DNA of 52,107 nt from an uncultured Eudoraea sp. (GTDB lineage Bacteria > Bacteroidota > Bacteroidia > Flavobacteriales > Flavobacteriaceae): positions 1 through 52,107 of the forward strand of contig NZ_CAMYIP010000094.1 of NCBI RefSeq assembly GCF_947258525.1. The letters are read 5' to 3'. Position numbers and translations under genes: made by a program. Below are positions 8,186-17,277 of the stretch, one piece after another; the stretch's first letter is position 1, and each line of letters starts with the position of its first letter. The notes beneath the pieces are model-generated. The model did no database searches. It had not been told where the DNA came from and worked only from the letters and a program-made list of their open reading frames with translations.

Positions 8186-10574
8186 ATGAGAAAAACTACA
8201 ACCACGCTACTTCTTATCTTCACCTTTTTAGGTCTCGCACAAGATTCGATTGATCTGGATTATTATTTACCTCAGAATATGACTTATGACGAAAAAATCC
8301 CAAAACCTGCTGATATAATTGGTCATGAGGTTGGCGAGTGGCACGTTACACATGATAAGTTGATGTTTTATATGCAAACATTGGCCGAGAAAAGCGATAG
8401 GGTAAGTATTGAGAATCGCGGATTCACTTTCGAAGGCAGACCTATAGTGCTACTTACGATCACCTCACCTGAAAATCATAATAATCTGGAAAGGATTAGA
8501 GAAGAGCATATAGCACTAACTGAAGAGGAAGGCACTTCAGTTTCACTGGAAAATATGCCCATTGTAGTGTATCAGGGGTTTTCCGTTCACGGTAATGAAC
8601 CCAGTGGTTCGAATGCAGGATTGGCTTACGCCTACTACCTGGCAGCGGCACAGGGTCCTGAAATTAATGAACTACTTAACAATTTAGTAATACTTATGGA
8701 CCCATCATATAATCCGGATGGGCTTCAGCGTTTTGCATATTGGGCCAATACCAATAAAAGTATTAACCTTAATTCCGATAATAATGAAAGAGAATATCAC
8801 GAAGTTTGGCCTGGTGGCCGGACTAATCATTATTGGTTTGACATAAACAGGGATTGGCTTCCGGTTCAATTACCCGAAAGTCGTGCGCGAATAGAGACAT
8901 TCCATATGTGGTTACCAAACATTCTAACAGACCATCATGAAATGAGTACTAACGCTACTTTCTTTTTTCAACCGGGTGAGCCTACAAGAGTCCATCCACT
9001 AACACCTGTGATGAACCAGGAGCTAACCGCAGAAATAGGAAGTTATCACGCTAAAGCCCTGGATAAGCTAGGATCTCTCTATTATTCAGAAGAAAGATAT
9101 GATGATTACTATTACGGAAAAGGTTCTACTTTTCCTGATGTTAACGGGGGTATTGGAATTTTGTTTGAACAAGCCAGTTCAAGGGGACATATTCAGGATA
9201 CTGAAAACGGCACCCTCACTTTTCCATTTACCATCCGAAATCAATTTACGACTGCCATGTCTACTGTAGAAGCCGCGAAAAATATGCGCGTAAAGATTCT
9301 TTCTTACCAGAATGAGTTTTACCGCAATATGAGAAACGAAGCGGCAAAAAGCAGGACTAAAGCAATAGTCTTTGGTGATAATAAAGATGCGGCCAAAACC
9401 TGGCATCTTGCTGAAATACTCAACAGGCACAAAATAAATTTCCATGAACTGTCAGCGGATGCTACTATTCGCGGTAAATCGTTTAAGAAAGAAAATAGTT
9501 ATGTGATTCCTATGAATCAGAAAAATCATAGGTTAATAAAAGCTATGTTCGAGAAGCGAACAACATTCACAGACAGTTTATTTTACGATATTTCGGCATG
9601 GACATTTCCCCTGGCATTTAATGTTGATTATGCTGAAGTAGAATCCTTGACAAATGCTGGAGCGCCAATAACAGACTTTAAGCCGCTAACAGGGAATGTG
9701 AGTAAACATAGTAATTATGCCTATTTATTTGAATGGCATGAATTCTATACACCCAGGGCCCTGAATAAAATTTTATCAAAAGGGCTTAGGGCCAAAGTAG
9801 CAAAATCCAGATTTACCTTAGAGAATAACACCTATGATTACGGAACTATAATGATTCCTGTGCAAAACCAGGTGTTAAGCAGCAAAGAACTATATGAGTT
9901 TCTTAAAGAGGTAGCCGATGATAGCAAAATCAAAATAACCGCAGTTAATACAGGCTTATCGCAAGGAATTGACCTGGGTAGTAACGATTTTGATCCTGTT
10001 AAAAAGCAAAAAGTTGCGATAGTGGTTGGTAGGGGTATAAGATCTTACGATGCGGGAGAAATTTGGCATTTATTTGACACCCGTTATAATATGAAGATTA
10101 CCAAAATTGACATGGATTATCTTAATTCTGTTGATTTGAGTCCATATACAGATATTATAATGCCCAGATCAACAATGAAAACTTCTAATGATAAAACTGT
10201 CGCCGAAAAGTTAAATGATTGGGTGAAAGCAGGAGGAACACTAATTGGTTATGGCAATAGGGCTAATTGGTTTAATGAACATGAGCTTATGAACTTAAAG
10301 TTTAGAAAAGACACCCTGGAAGCATACTAACATTTATATAGAACCAGACAAGGATAGTTATAATAATCCAATTCGGTACACTAATCAGCCCTTGCAAAGT
10401 GGGTATATTTCTGAAGAAAATCTGGAAATGATTAGAGGCAGTGTTCCGTTTAAGGTACAAAAACATGGCAAGGGCCGGGTTATTTTATTTACTGACAATA
10501 CTAACTTCAGGGCGTTTTGGTACGGCACAAATAAATTATTAATGAACGCTGTTTTCTTTGGAAAAATAATGTAG
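8186..10574 (+). pseudogene. M14 zinc carboxypeptidase, broken by a frame change near the 3' end
   Basis: A secreted M14 (carboxypeptidase A-like) metallopeptidase of the large Bacteroidota type. The signal peptide is MRKTTTTLLLIFTFLGLA. Zinc ligands are H135 and E138 in SVHGNEPSG, and a His in LTDHHEMS; the catalytic Glu is in LFEQASSRG. The region after about residue 600 (KVAIVVGRGIRSYDAGE) looks like the glutamine-amidotransferase-like tail of this family. The first frame stops at 10330 after 714 codons. A different frame then runs to 10574 with plausible continuation (TNIYIEPDKDSYNNPIRYT, then GRVILFTDNTNFRAFWYG). This indicates a frameshift or an out-of-frame internal deletion near 10300-10330. 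The peptidase domain itself is intact, so a truncated enzyme could still be active; a sequencing error cannot be excluded. Confidence 0.85.
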
Positions 10575-10710
10575 AAAGTTAAATTTTCAGGGGTTTCATC
10601 CGTACTGCAGCCAGCATTTTAACCCTGAGTATAAATAGGATATAAGAAGTGACTTTTATTTAATTTATATCTACTAACTTTAATCCTGTTTAATTGAAAA
10701 AACTCAAAAG

Positions 10711-11265
10711 ATGGCAAGAACACCCAGCAATATGCTGCCTTTGGGCACTATGGCCCCAAATTTTAAGTTACCCGATACCATAAGTGACAAAGTAGTCGCT
10801 CTTGAGAATATAAAAGGTGAAAAAGGAACTCTGATAATGTTTATCTGCAATCATTGTCCCTTTGTTAAACATGTAAATTCTAAAATCGTAGAATTGGCAA
10901 CTACTTACCAATCTAAAGGAATAGCTTTTATAGCAATCTCCAGTAATGATATTGTGAATTATCCTCAGGATGCTCCAAAACTAATGAAGCAAACGGCCTC
11001 AGAAGAAAAATACAGTTTTCCATATTTATTTGATGAGTCACAAAAAGTGGCCAGGGCATATGAGGCTGCGTGTACTCCGGATTTTTATCTTTTTGATAAT
11101 GAACTAAAGCTTGTTTACAGAGGACAATTAGACGATTCCAGACCAGGAAATGGCATACCACTAACCGGATTGGATCTTAGCAATGCTATGGATTCATTGT
11201 TAGGCAACAAACCTATAAATCCGGTTCAAAAACCAAGTATAGGTTGTAATATAAAATGGAAATAA
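10711..11265 (+). CDS. Thioredoxin-fold (AhpC/TSA-like) protein
   Basis: A 184-aa thioredoxin-like protein, probably a peroxiredoxin- or TlpA-related thiol-disulfide enzyme. The redox motif CNHCPFVKH (CxxC) sits at about residues 51-59, after the beta-alpha opening (KLPDTISDK, TLIMFICNHC). A third Cys is in ACTPDFYLFD with the cis-Pro region, and a fourth is at the C-terminus (IGCNIKWK). No signal peptide is visible, so it is likely cytoplasmic. The stop overlaps the next gene by 10 bases, which implies translational coupling. Confidence 0.9.
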   Translation: MARTPSNMLPLGTMAPNFKLPDTISDKVVALENIKGEKGTLIMFICNHCPFVKHVNSKIVELATTYQSKGIAFIAISSNDIVNYPQDAPKLMKQTASEEKYSFPYLFDESQKVARAYEAACTPDFYLFDNELKLVYRGQLDDSRPGNGIPLTGLDLSNAMDSLLGNKPINPVQKPSIGCNIKWK

Positions 11266-11777
11266 AATTTGAAGCAGTATCAAATGAGACCTGCCAACTC
11301 TACTGTAATTTAGGAATAAAGGCTTACAAAGAGCACTATTTGCACTTATGGAAAAATAATGATCCCACTCCATATATAGAAGAAAGTTTTACCACAGAAG
11401 TTGTACGACATGAATTGAAAGACAAATCATCATCGCTATGGCTGATATATCAGGCAAATAAAGCGGTTGGTATTCTTAAACTTATAAAAGATGCTCCTAT
11501 AGCACCTAACATTTCAAAGGAAACCGTCTTTTTGGAAAAAATATATATTTTAAATAAATACTCGGGCACAGGGATAGGAAGCCTTGCTCTGGGTTGGGTT
11601 GAAAAATACTGTCTGAACTCAAACAAACACTTGTTATGGTTGGAAACAATGCAAAAAGGACCGGCACTTAACTTCTATCTTAAGAACGGATATGAAATAT
11701 TAAAAGAAAAGCAATTGAAATCTGAACAGGTTTTAGAAAAACAAAAGCCGATGTATGTACTTATGAAAAAAGTATAA
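11256..11777 (+). CDS. GNAT family N-acetyltransferase
   Basis: A 173-aa acetyltransferase. The acetyl-CoA loop is YSGTGIGSLALGWVEKYC (GxGIG, residues about 104-121), preceded by the strand VFLEKIYIL and followed by LWLETMQKGPALNFYLKNGYE, the canonical motif B. The acceptor substrate is unknown. It overlaps the thioredoxin-fold gene by 10 bases and is convergent with the DinB-type gene downstream. Confidence 0.9.
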   Translation: MEIKFEAVSNETCQLYCNLGIKAYKEHYLHLWKNNDPTPYIEESFTTEVVRHELKDKSSSLWLIYQANKAVGILKLIKDAPIAPNISKETVFLEKIYILNKYSGTGIGSLALGWVEKYCLNSNKHLLWLETMQKGPALNFYLKNGYEILKEKQLKSEQVLEKQKPMYVLMKKV

Positions 11778-11826
11778 AACACATAATTCTCACGTATTCG
11801 TCAATTGATTAGGTTTTGAACATACC

Positions 11827-12375
11827 TTATGAATTCCACCCTTCTCGTTGTAAAAGACTTTTGATATGAGCGTAATGATGGTTTCCATGCCATACATATC
11901 GTCCAATATTTTCTTCAATTGTAGTTGACTCATTAGTCTCAGGATGTATAAAACTTCGCTTTAAATCTATAGAAGAAAGTCCTTTAAGTAAATATACCAG
12001 TTTAGCATGTACTGCGCTGAGATGATTAAGTGATAATTCAATGGGAGCAGTCCTGGTATCAAAAAGTTCTGCCCATTCCTTTTCAAAATAAGGTTTAATA
12101 ATAGGATTTTCTTCTGTCAATGCCCATTTAAAACGTATATAGCTATGATGGTGACTATCGGCAACATGATGAATAAGTTGACGTACGGTCCAACCGCCCG
12201 GTCTATACCTAGTCTCTAGTTGAGTTGTTGATAGTTCCTTTACCAACAATTCTAATTTATTTGGAAAATGCTCCAAAATACCAATCCATTCTTCAATTTG
12301 ATCTTCTGATATTGAGGAGGGTACTTCAAACTTACCGATGGGATAACGTAATTCTTCAATTTCTATATTTTCCAT
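11827..12375 (-). CDS. YfiT/BstA-like DinB-fold metal-dependent protein (putative bacillithiol transferase)
   Basis: A 182-aa four-helix DinB/YfiT-type protein. The metal site is visible as LIHHVADSHHH (residues about 67-77) and HGNHHYAHI near the C-terminus, the His triad of the YfiT family. RPGGWTVRQL is the conserved segment before the first His. Family members in Firmicutes transfer bacillithiol to electrophiles, and many Bacteroidota also make bacillithiol, so detoxification is a reasonable inference. It stands alone between a convergent neighbour and a 476-base gap. Confidence 0.85.
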   Translation of the reverse strand: MENIEIEELRYPIGKFEVPSSISEDQIEEWIGILEHFPNKLELLVKELSTTQLETRYRPGGWTVRQLIHHVADSHHHSYIRFKWALTEENPIIKPYFEKEWAELFDTRTAPIELSLNHLSAVHAKLVYLLKGLSSIDLKRSFIHPETNESTTIEENIGRYVWHGNHHYAHIKSLLQREGWNS

Positions 12376-12851
12376 ATTTTCAAAAATAATGATTTTGATT
12401 TCCTATAAGCTAATTTAAGATCTATTATGTAATGACCATACTCTGTTAGTTTTCAACTTAAAAAAATTAAACTTTAATTCAGAAGGATCCCAGGATCACA
12501 CACAGGTCTAAAAATCTTTGACATTAATTAAAGTCTTCTGATCTCAAAGGGTTTTTTTTGTTTGGCATAAAAGAATATCATATTTATTGGACACCTGTAA
12601 GAGTCTTCAAAATGGTATCAGAAATATCTTATAACTTGGTTAACAAAATTTTATAACTCATTGAATTTAAGCTTGATCTTTTGTAAAACCTTCTTTAATT
12701 TTATCGGTGTATTGCACAGCCTAATGTTCCCCCCTTTTATAGACATCTTCTAGAATTACTCTGTTTTTGGTAAATAGCAAGTAGGGTTTATAGCTGCCCA
12801 GGTGTTATATAAATAAGAATGTACCCCCACAAAATAACCTAATTAACTGTT
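12376..12851. other. 476-base intergenic region without a recognised gene
   Basis: AT-rich spacer upstream of the divergent DinB-type gene. I see no tRNA, no long ORF and no clear TAnnTTTG promoter here. A T-run follows AGTCTTCTGATCTCAAAGGG near 12530-12558 but has no convincing stem. Confidence 0.5.
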
Positions 12852-12935
12852 ATGTCTGTTTTTTCTGTAATCGTGTCTCTTGTATTAGCTATCAACTTAA
12901 TACTTATTGTTTTTAGCGCCAATAAAGCCAAATAA
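12852..12935 (+). CDS. Possible 27-aa single-helix membrane peptide
   Basis: ATG to TAA encodes 27 residues. Nearly all of MSVFSVIVSLVLAINLILIV is hydrophobic and it ends in a short basic tail (FSANKAK). The shape, a helix with a positive tail, is that of known small membrane peptides, and the 59-aa protein at 28927 looks similar. I do not recognise a family and no promoter is obvious. It could be a chance ORF. Confidence 0.35.
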   Translation: MSVFSVIVSLVLAINLILIVFSANKAK

Positions 12936-12937
12936 AA

Positions 12938-12965
12938 AACTTCTTCCAAATTAATGAAAGAAGTT
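12938..12965 (-). terminator. Intrinsic terminator of the PPIase gene
   Basis: An 8-bp stem (AACTTCTT / AAGAAGTT) with a T-run on the minus strand (AAGTTTTTTATT). It lies about 60 bases after the stop of the cyclophilin-FKBP gene. Confidence 0.6.
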
Positions 12966-13023
12966 GACGGTAATAAATAAACATCAGGGTCTCCCCTTTT
13001 ATTATTTTTATTGAACCAGGGTT

Positions 13024-13956
13024 TTATTTGGTATCCATAAGTTCAACATCAAAAATCAGCGTAGCGTTTGGAGGTATTACTCCTCCTGCACCCGCGCTGC
13101 CATAACCAAGTTCTGATGGAATTACGAAACGAGCTTTATCTCCTACTTTTAATAAACTAATGCCTTCATCCCAACCCGGTATTACCTGTCCTATACCTAA
13201 TTGAAAATCAATGGGCTGATTGCGCTGGTATGAAGAATCAAACACTTGTCCGTTTGTTAATGATCCTTCATAATGAACAGATACTGTATTTCCTTTAATT
13301 GCCTGATTACCATTGCCCGCTTTAAGAATTTTGTAACGAAGTCCGGTGTTAGTTATATCAAAGCCGGCAGCAACTTTTTCTAATTCTGCCTCTGCTTTAC
13401 GTTTTTCTTCCTGCAACCTTTTTTCACGGGAACTTTCAAAAGTTGTAAAAGCTTCAACTGCATTCCAGGATTCTGCCTCACTTCCAATTCTTACAATTTC
13501 CAGACTATCAATTAAATCTCCCTGAGCAATTTCATCTACAACATCCTGGCCTTCAACAACTTTTCCAAACACTGTGTGCTTATTGTCTAGCCATGGCGTA
13601 GCAACATGTGTAATAAAGAATTGACTGCCATTGGTACCAGGGCCGGCATTTGCCATGGAAAGTACTCCTGGTTCTGAATGTTTAAGGTCTGGATGAAACT
13701 CGTCATCAAATTTATATCCTGGATCTCCTGTGCCTGTTCCTTGCGGACAACCACCCTGAATCATAAAATCCGGGATTACCCTGTGAAAACTTAAGCCATC
13801 ATAATACGGCGTGTTTTTTGATTTGGCTGAATTCTCCTTGGCTCCTTCTGCCAGTGCTACAAAATTACCTACTGTGCCCGGGGTCTTATCGTGCGTTAAT
13901 TTTACTGTTATTTCTCCTTTAGAAGTATTGAATTTCGCGTAAATTCCGTCTTGCAT
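13024..13956 (-). CDS. Cyclophilin-FKBP fusion peptidyl-prolyl isomerase
   Basis: A 310-aa protein joining two unrelated proline isomerase domains. Residues 1-165 are a cyclophilin ([49 protein letters not shown]). A charged coiled linker follows ([19 protein letters not shown], about 180-200). Residues about 205-310 are an FKBP domain ([47 protein letters not shown]). Active-site residues of both domains appear conserved. No signal peptide, so cytoplasmic folding help is likely. Such dual-family immunophilins have been reported in Flavobacterium and a few protists. It is monocistronic with its own terminator. Confidence 0.93.
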   Translation of the reverse strand: MQDGIYAKFNTSKGEITVKLTHDKTPGTVGNFVALAEGAKENSAKSKNTPYYDGLSFHRVIPDFMIQGGCPQGTGTGDPGYKFDDEFHPDLKHSEPGVLSMANAGPGTNGSQFFITHVATPWLDNKHTVFGKVVEGQDVVDEIAQGDLIDSLEIVRIGSEAESWNAVEAFTTFESSREKRLQEEKRKAEAELEKVAAGFDITNTGLRYKILKAGNGNQAIKGNTVSVHYEGSLTNGQVFDSSYQRNQPIDFQLGIGQVIPGWDEGISLLKVGDKARFVIPSELGYGSAGAGGVIPPNATLIFDVELMDTK

Positions 13957-14063
13957 TTCTCTTTTTTTTGATAAGCTGCAAAGGTAATAAATTTAAACAG
14001 ACAGGCATTTATTATATCTTACCTATAGCTTTTGTTATAGTATAATTGGATAGTAGGAAGGTG

Positions 14064-15464
14064 TTATTTATCTGCTCCTGTATTTTCCGAAGCTGTGCCA
14101 TATTTGTCAATTAGATATATCAAACTTGCCATAGTGGCTGCGCCAAGCTCCAGTTCTCGCTTATTGACATGTTTAAATGTATCAATCTCGGTATGATGGT
14201 GGTCAAAATATCGCTGGGAATCGGGCCGCAGTCCGGCAAGAACAATTTGGTCATTTTTTAAAGGGCCAATATCGGCTCCGCTGCCTCCTTGCTCAAATAA
14301 ATGAACGTAATACGGTTCAAAAAGTGATTTCCAACGTAAAATTTTGGCAAAATCAGTTTCAGAACAGTCAAAAGAAAAACCTCTGGGTGTAAACCCGCCT
14401 GCATCACTTTCTAAGGCAAATACATGGTTCTCATTTTTACTTAAAGCAATCTCGGCGTAAGTTTTTGCACCCTTTAGTCCGTTCTCTTCATTCATAAAAA
14501 GTACAACCCGGATTGTTCGTTTGGGGACATACCCTGTTAATTTTAGTAATCTAAGGACTTCCATACTTTGAACACATCCGGCACCATCATCATGGGCACC
14601 ATCGCCTAAATCCCAGGAATCAAGATGGCCTCCAACCAAAATAATTTCATCGGGGTGCACGCTTCCTTTTATCTCTCCGATAACATTATAAGATTTAACA
14701 TCCTGCAGTTGCCTGCAGTTTTGTTTAAAATAGAATTTTATTTCAGGATTAAGTTTTAAGGTCGTGCTTAGTAATTCTGCCCCATTGGTACTTATAGCAG
14801 CTGCCGGAATTCTATCCTCTAAAGATATATCACCATAGCTCATACCTCCAGCATGAGGATAATCATCAAGGCGAAGGTTCATCGAACGGACAATAATAGC
14901 CACAGCTCCATATTTTGAAGCTTCTTTAGCTCCAGAATACCTTTGATTGACGCAAGAAGAATATGCTTCAAACGTATTAATAAGACTGGGATCCATGGGT
15001 TTGTTGTAAAAGACAATTTTGCCTTCAATTTTACCACGCCCAAGCTTTTCCAGTTCTTCAATACCATTTACTTCAATAACGTTCGCTTTGATCCCTCCTG
15101 TAGGGGTTGCAATAGATCCCCCTAAAGCGCAAATAGGTACATTATTGGTAATTCCCGGTTTACTTTCAATAAAGGCAAATTCAGGTACTCCCCTAACCCA
15201 CTTAGGAACAATTACAGGTTGTAACCAGACCCGGTCCAGTCCCAGGGAATCTAATTTTTGTTTGGTATACTCAACAGCCTGTTCAGCCTGAACAGAACCC
15301 GTAAGTCGCCCTCCAATCTGATTGGATAAATAATTCAACCAAGTGTAAGACTCCGCTTGGGTCAGTTCAGCGTTATAAATTGCTTTTAACTGTTCTTTGT
15401 CGTCTGTTTGCGACCAGATTGGTCCAACCAATAAAATTGTAAGAATTAGACCTAAAAATCTCAT
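14064..15464 (-). CDS. Secreted M28 family zinc peptidase (carboxypeptidase Q-like)
   Basis: A 466-aa exported peptidase. The signal peptide is MRFLGLILTILLVGPIWSQ. A protease-associated domain (about residues 110-230) sits before the M28 catalytic core. Zinc ligands are visible in GGHLDSWDLGDGAHDDGAG (His-x-Asp and Asp), NEENGLKGA (Glu-Glu), ALESDAGGF (Asp), and FDHHHTEIDTFKHV (His). The order matches plasma glutamate carboxypeptidase-like M28 enzymes that cleave dipeptides. Its ATG overlaps the stop of the PPK2 gene by 4 bases (ATGA), so the two are translationally coupled. Confidence 0.93.
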   Translation of the reverse strand: MRFLGLILTILLVGPIWSQTDDKEQLKAIYNAELTQAESYTWLNYLSNQIGGRLTGSVQAEQAVEYTKQKLDSLGLDRVWLQPVIVPKWVRGVPEFAFIESKPGITNNVPICALGGSIATPTGGIKANVIEVNGIEELEKLGRGKIEGKIVFYNKPMDPSLINTFEAYSSCVNQRYSGAKEASKYGAVAIIVRSMNLRLDDYPHAGGMSYGDISLEDRIPAAAISTNGAELLSTTLKLNPEIKFYFKQNCRQLQDVKSYNVIGEIKGSVHPDEIILVGGHLDSWDLGDGAHDDGAGCVQSMEVLRLLKLTGYVPKRTIRVVLFMNEENGLKGAKTYAEIALSKNENHVFALESDAGGFTPRGFSFDCSETDFAKILRWKSLFEPYYVHLFEQGGSGADIGPLKNDQIVLAGLRPDSQRYFDHHHTEIDTFKHVNKRELELGAATMASLIYLIDKYGTASENTGADK

Positions 15465-16384
15465 TTTTCTTTTTCCAATTTGGATTTATATATTTCAATA
15501 TTAGCCTTTATTTCGTCATCAAGCTCTGGTTCCTTAATATCTTTGTATTTTTTTAACGATTCCAGCAATATAGTGGCAACAATTAACCTTGAAGCTCTTT
15601 TGTTATCAGCAGGAATAACATGCCAAGGCGCATTAGGTCTGGATGTCTTATTGATGGCTTCCTCATAACATTGCTGATAATTATCCCAGAGATTGCGTTC
15701 TTTTATATCACCTGGAGAGAATTTCCAATTTTTTTCTTGGAGACGCAATCTCCTTAATAATCTTTGTCTTTGCTCTTCTTTAGAGATATTTAAAAAGAAT
15801 TTGAAAATAAGGGTTCCATTTTCTGAAATATGGCGTTCGAAGTTGTTGATTTGTTCGTAACGTTTTTCCCAGAATTGTTCATCTATATCTGCTACCGAAT
15901 TAATATTTGGGATATTCTCGATTAAGATATACTCGGGATGGACTTTAGTTACCAATACATTCTCATAATGAGTTCTGTTAAATACGCCAAACTTTCCTTT
16001 TGGTGGAAGTGCTATATAGTGTCTCCATATATAATCATGATCCAGTTCAAGTTCCGTTGGAACTTTAAAGCTGTGCACCACAACGCCTCTTACGTTGCAA
16101 TCTTTAAACACTTCACGAATAAGGCTATCCTTGCCAGCAGTATCCATCCCCTGAAAACAAATCAGCACAGCATACTTACCATGCGCATATAGCTTATTTT
16201 GAAAATCACCTAAATCTTCACGTAATTTTTCTAGTTTCTTTTTGAGCTCTTTATCCGTGCTATCAAGATTTTCAGAAGTTTTCAGATCTGCCAATTTTAT
16301 ATCAGGAACTATCTTGTAAGCGTCTATATCTATTTTCTTCATGGGTTGAATATAAAATATTTTGTTGTCCTGAGAAAGGCTCAA
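15461..16384 (-). CDS. PPK2-family polyphosphate:nucleotide phosphotransferase
   Basis: A 307-aa cytoplasmic kinase that uses polyphosphate to phosphorylate nucleotides. Walker A is CFQGMDTAGKDSLIREV (about residues 79-95); the lid and Walker B region is FGVFNRTHYENVLVTKVHPE. The FNRxHYExVLV signature and length fit the PPK2_rel_1 (TIGR03709, class III-like) group, several members of which phosphorylate both AMP and ADP. Start choice: ATG at 16384; an internal ATG at 16342 (MKKIDIDAYK) is an alternative. It is the first gene of a two-gene unit with the M28 peptidase. Confidence 0.9.
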   Translation of the reverse strand: MSLSQDNKIFYIQPMKKIDIDAYKIVPDIKLADLKTSENLDSTDKELKKKLEKLREDLGDFQNKLYAHGKYAVLICFQGMDTAGKDSLIREVFKDCNVRGVVVHSFKVPTELELDHDYIWRHYIALPPKGKFGVFNRTHYENVLVTKVHPEYILIENIPNINSVADIDEQFWEKRYEQINNFERHISENGTLIFKFFLNISKEEQRQRLLRRLRLQEKNWKFSPGDIKERNLWDNYQQCYEEAINKTSRPNAPWHVIPADNKRASRLIVATILLESLKKYKDIKEPELDDEIKANIEIYKSKLEKEK

Positions 16385-16531
16385 ATTTAAAAATAACCCT
16401 TTATCCTCAATATTGTACCATTCGCCCTTTAATCGATAAAGAAGGGGTAATTAAACGAATAAATAAGGCCACGGGAGGACCGCGCTCTATCTTTACCATG
16501 CCTAAATTTTACAATATCAATACATTATGCT

Positions 16532-17227
16532 ATGAAGGTCCTACGTATCATTCTAATGTTCCTTATGCTTTTTTCTATGTCTTCCTTCAATATGAGTAAG
16601 GCTTGTGAATATGCAGGATCAAATATTGGGTACATCAAATCCCAGACTGAACGCGCACTTGCGGCTGAAGACATTAATACTTCGCGTTTCTACGCATATA
16701 AAGCCCTTAATGCGATTGAAAAATCGAAAGAACAAATTGAAGCTTGCGGATGTGAATATGCTACGGAGAGCATTTATGAAGGCCTGGATAATCTAAAAAT
16801 GGCAACCAGGGTTACTTCATTAAACAGTGCAAAAATTCTCTTAACACGTGCATTGGATAACTCTCTGGGAAGTCTTGAAGCAATCAGAGATCACGATGAA
16901 CACCTCGGAGGAAGTATGTACGCCAATGATATGTTGGCTATGAACACAAAAACTGCAGAAAAAGATAAATTAAGAATGGTATTGCCGGTGGGTAAGGAAC
17001 TGGAAAGAAAAATTGATCTCTCCCTTGTCAATTATCAAAATTCTCTAAACGAAGTAGTAAATAGCGTAGAATGTAAAGAGGCCTATGAGTTTGCCAGTAA
17101 GATTTATGCACATTGTGAACAGGAACTTCTAAAACCAAAACTTACAGAAGCTAAAAAGTACTACAATTTAAGAACGAAACAAATTACCGCTCTCGCCCTT
17201 GAGCAATTAAAGGATTGTAATAAATAG
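16532..17227 (+). CDS. Secreted helical protein of unknown function
   Basis: A 231-aa protein I do not recognise. The signal peptide covers about residues 1-24 (MKVLRIILMFLMLFSMSS). The mature part is predicted mostly helical, with Cys residues spread along it (KACEYAG, EACGCEYA, VECKEAY, AHCEQEL, LKDCNK). This suggests disulfides in the periplasm. Two segments with similar amphipathic pattern (about residues 30-90 and 170-230) may be paired helices. It lies between divergently read neighbours, so it is monocistronic. Probably a flavobacterial family. Confidence 0.75.
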   Translation: MKVLRIILMFLMLFSMSSFNMSKACEYAGSNIGYIKSQTERALAAEDINTSRFYAYKALNAIEKSKEQIEACGCEYATESIYEGLDNLKMATRVTSLNSAKILLTRALDNSLGSLEAIRDHDEHLGGSMYANDMLAMNTKTAEKDKLRMVLPVGKELERKIDLSLVNYQNSLNEVVNSVECKEAYEFASKIYAHCEQELLKPKLTEAKKYYNLRTKQITALALEQLKDCNK

Positions 17228-17277
17228 TACAAAAAGGAATTTTCAGAGGGGATTTAATTATTTGCCAATGCTGATAT

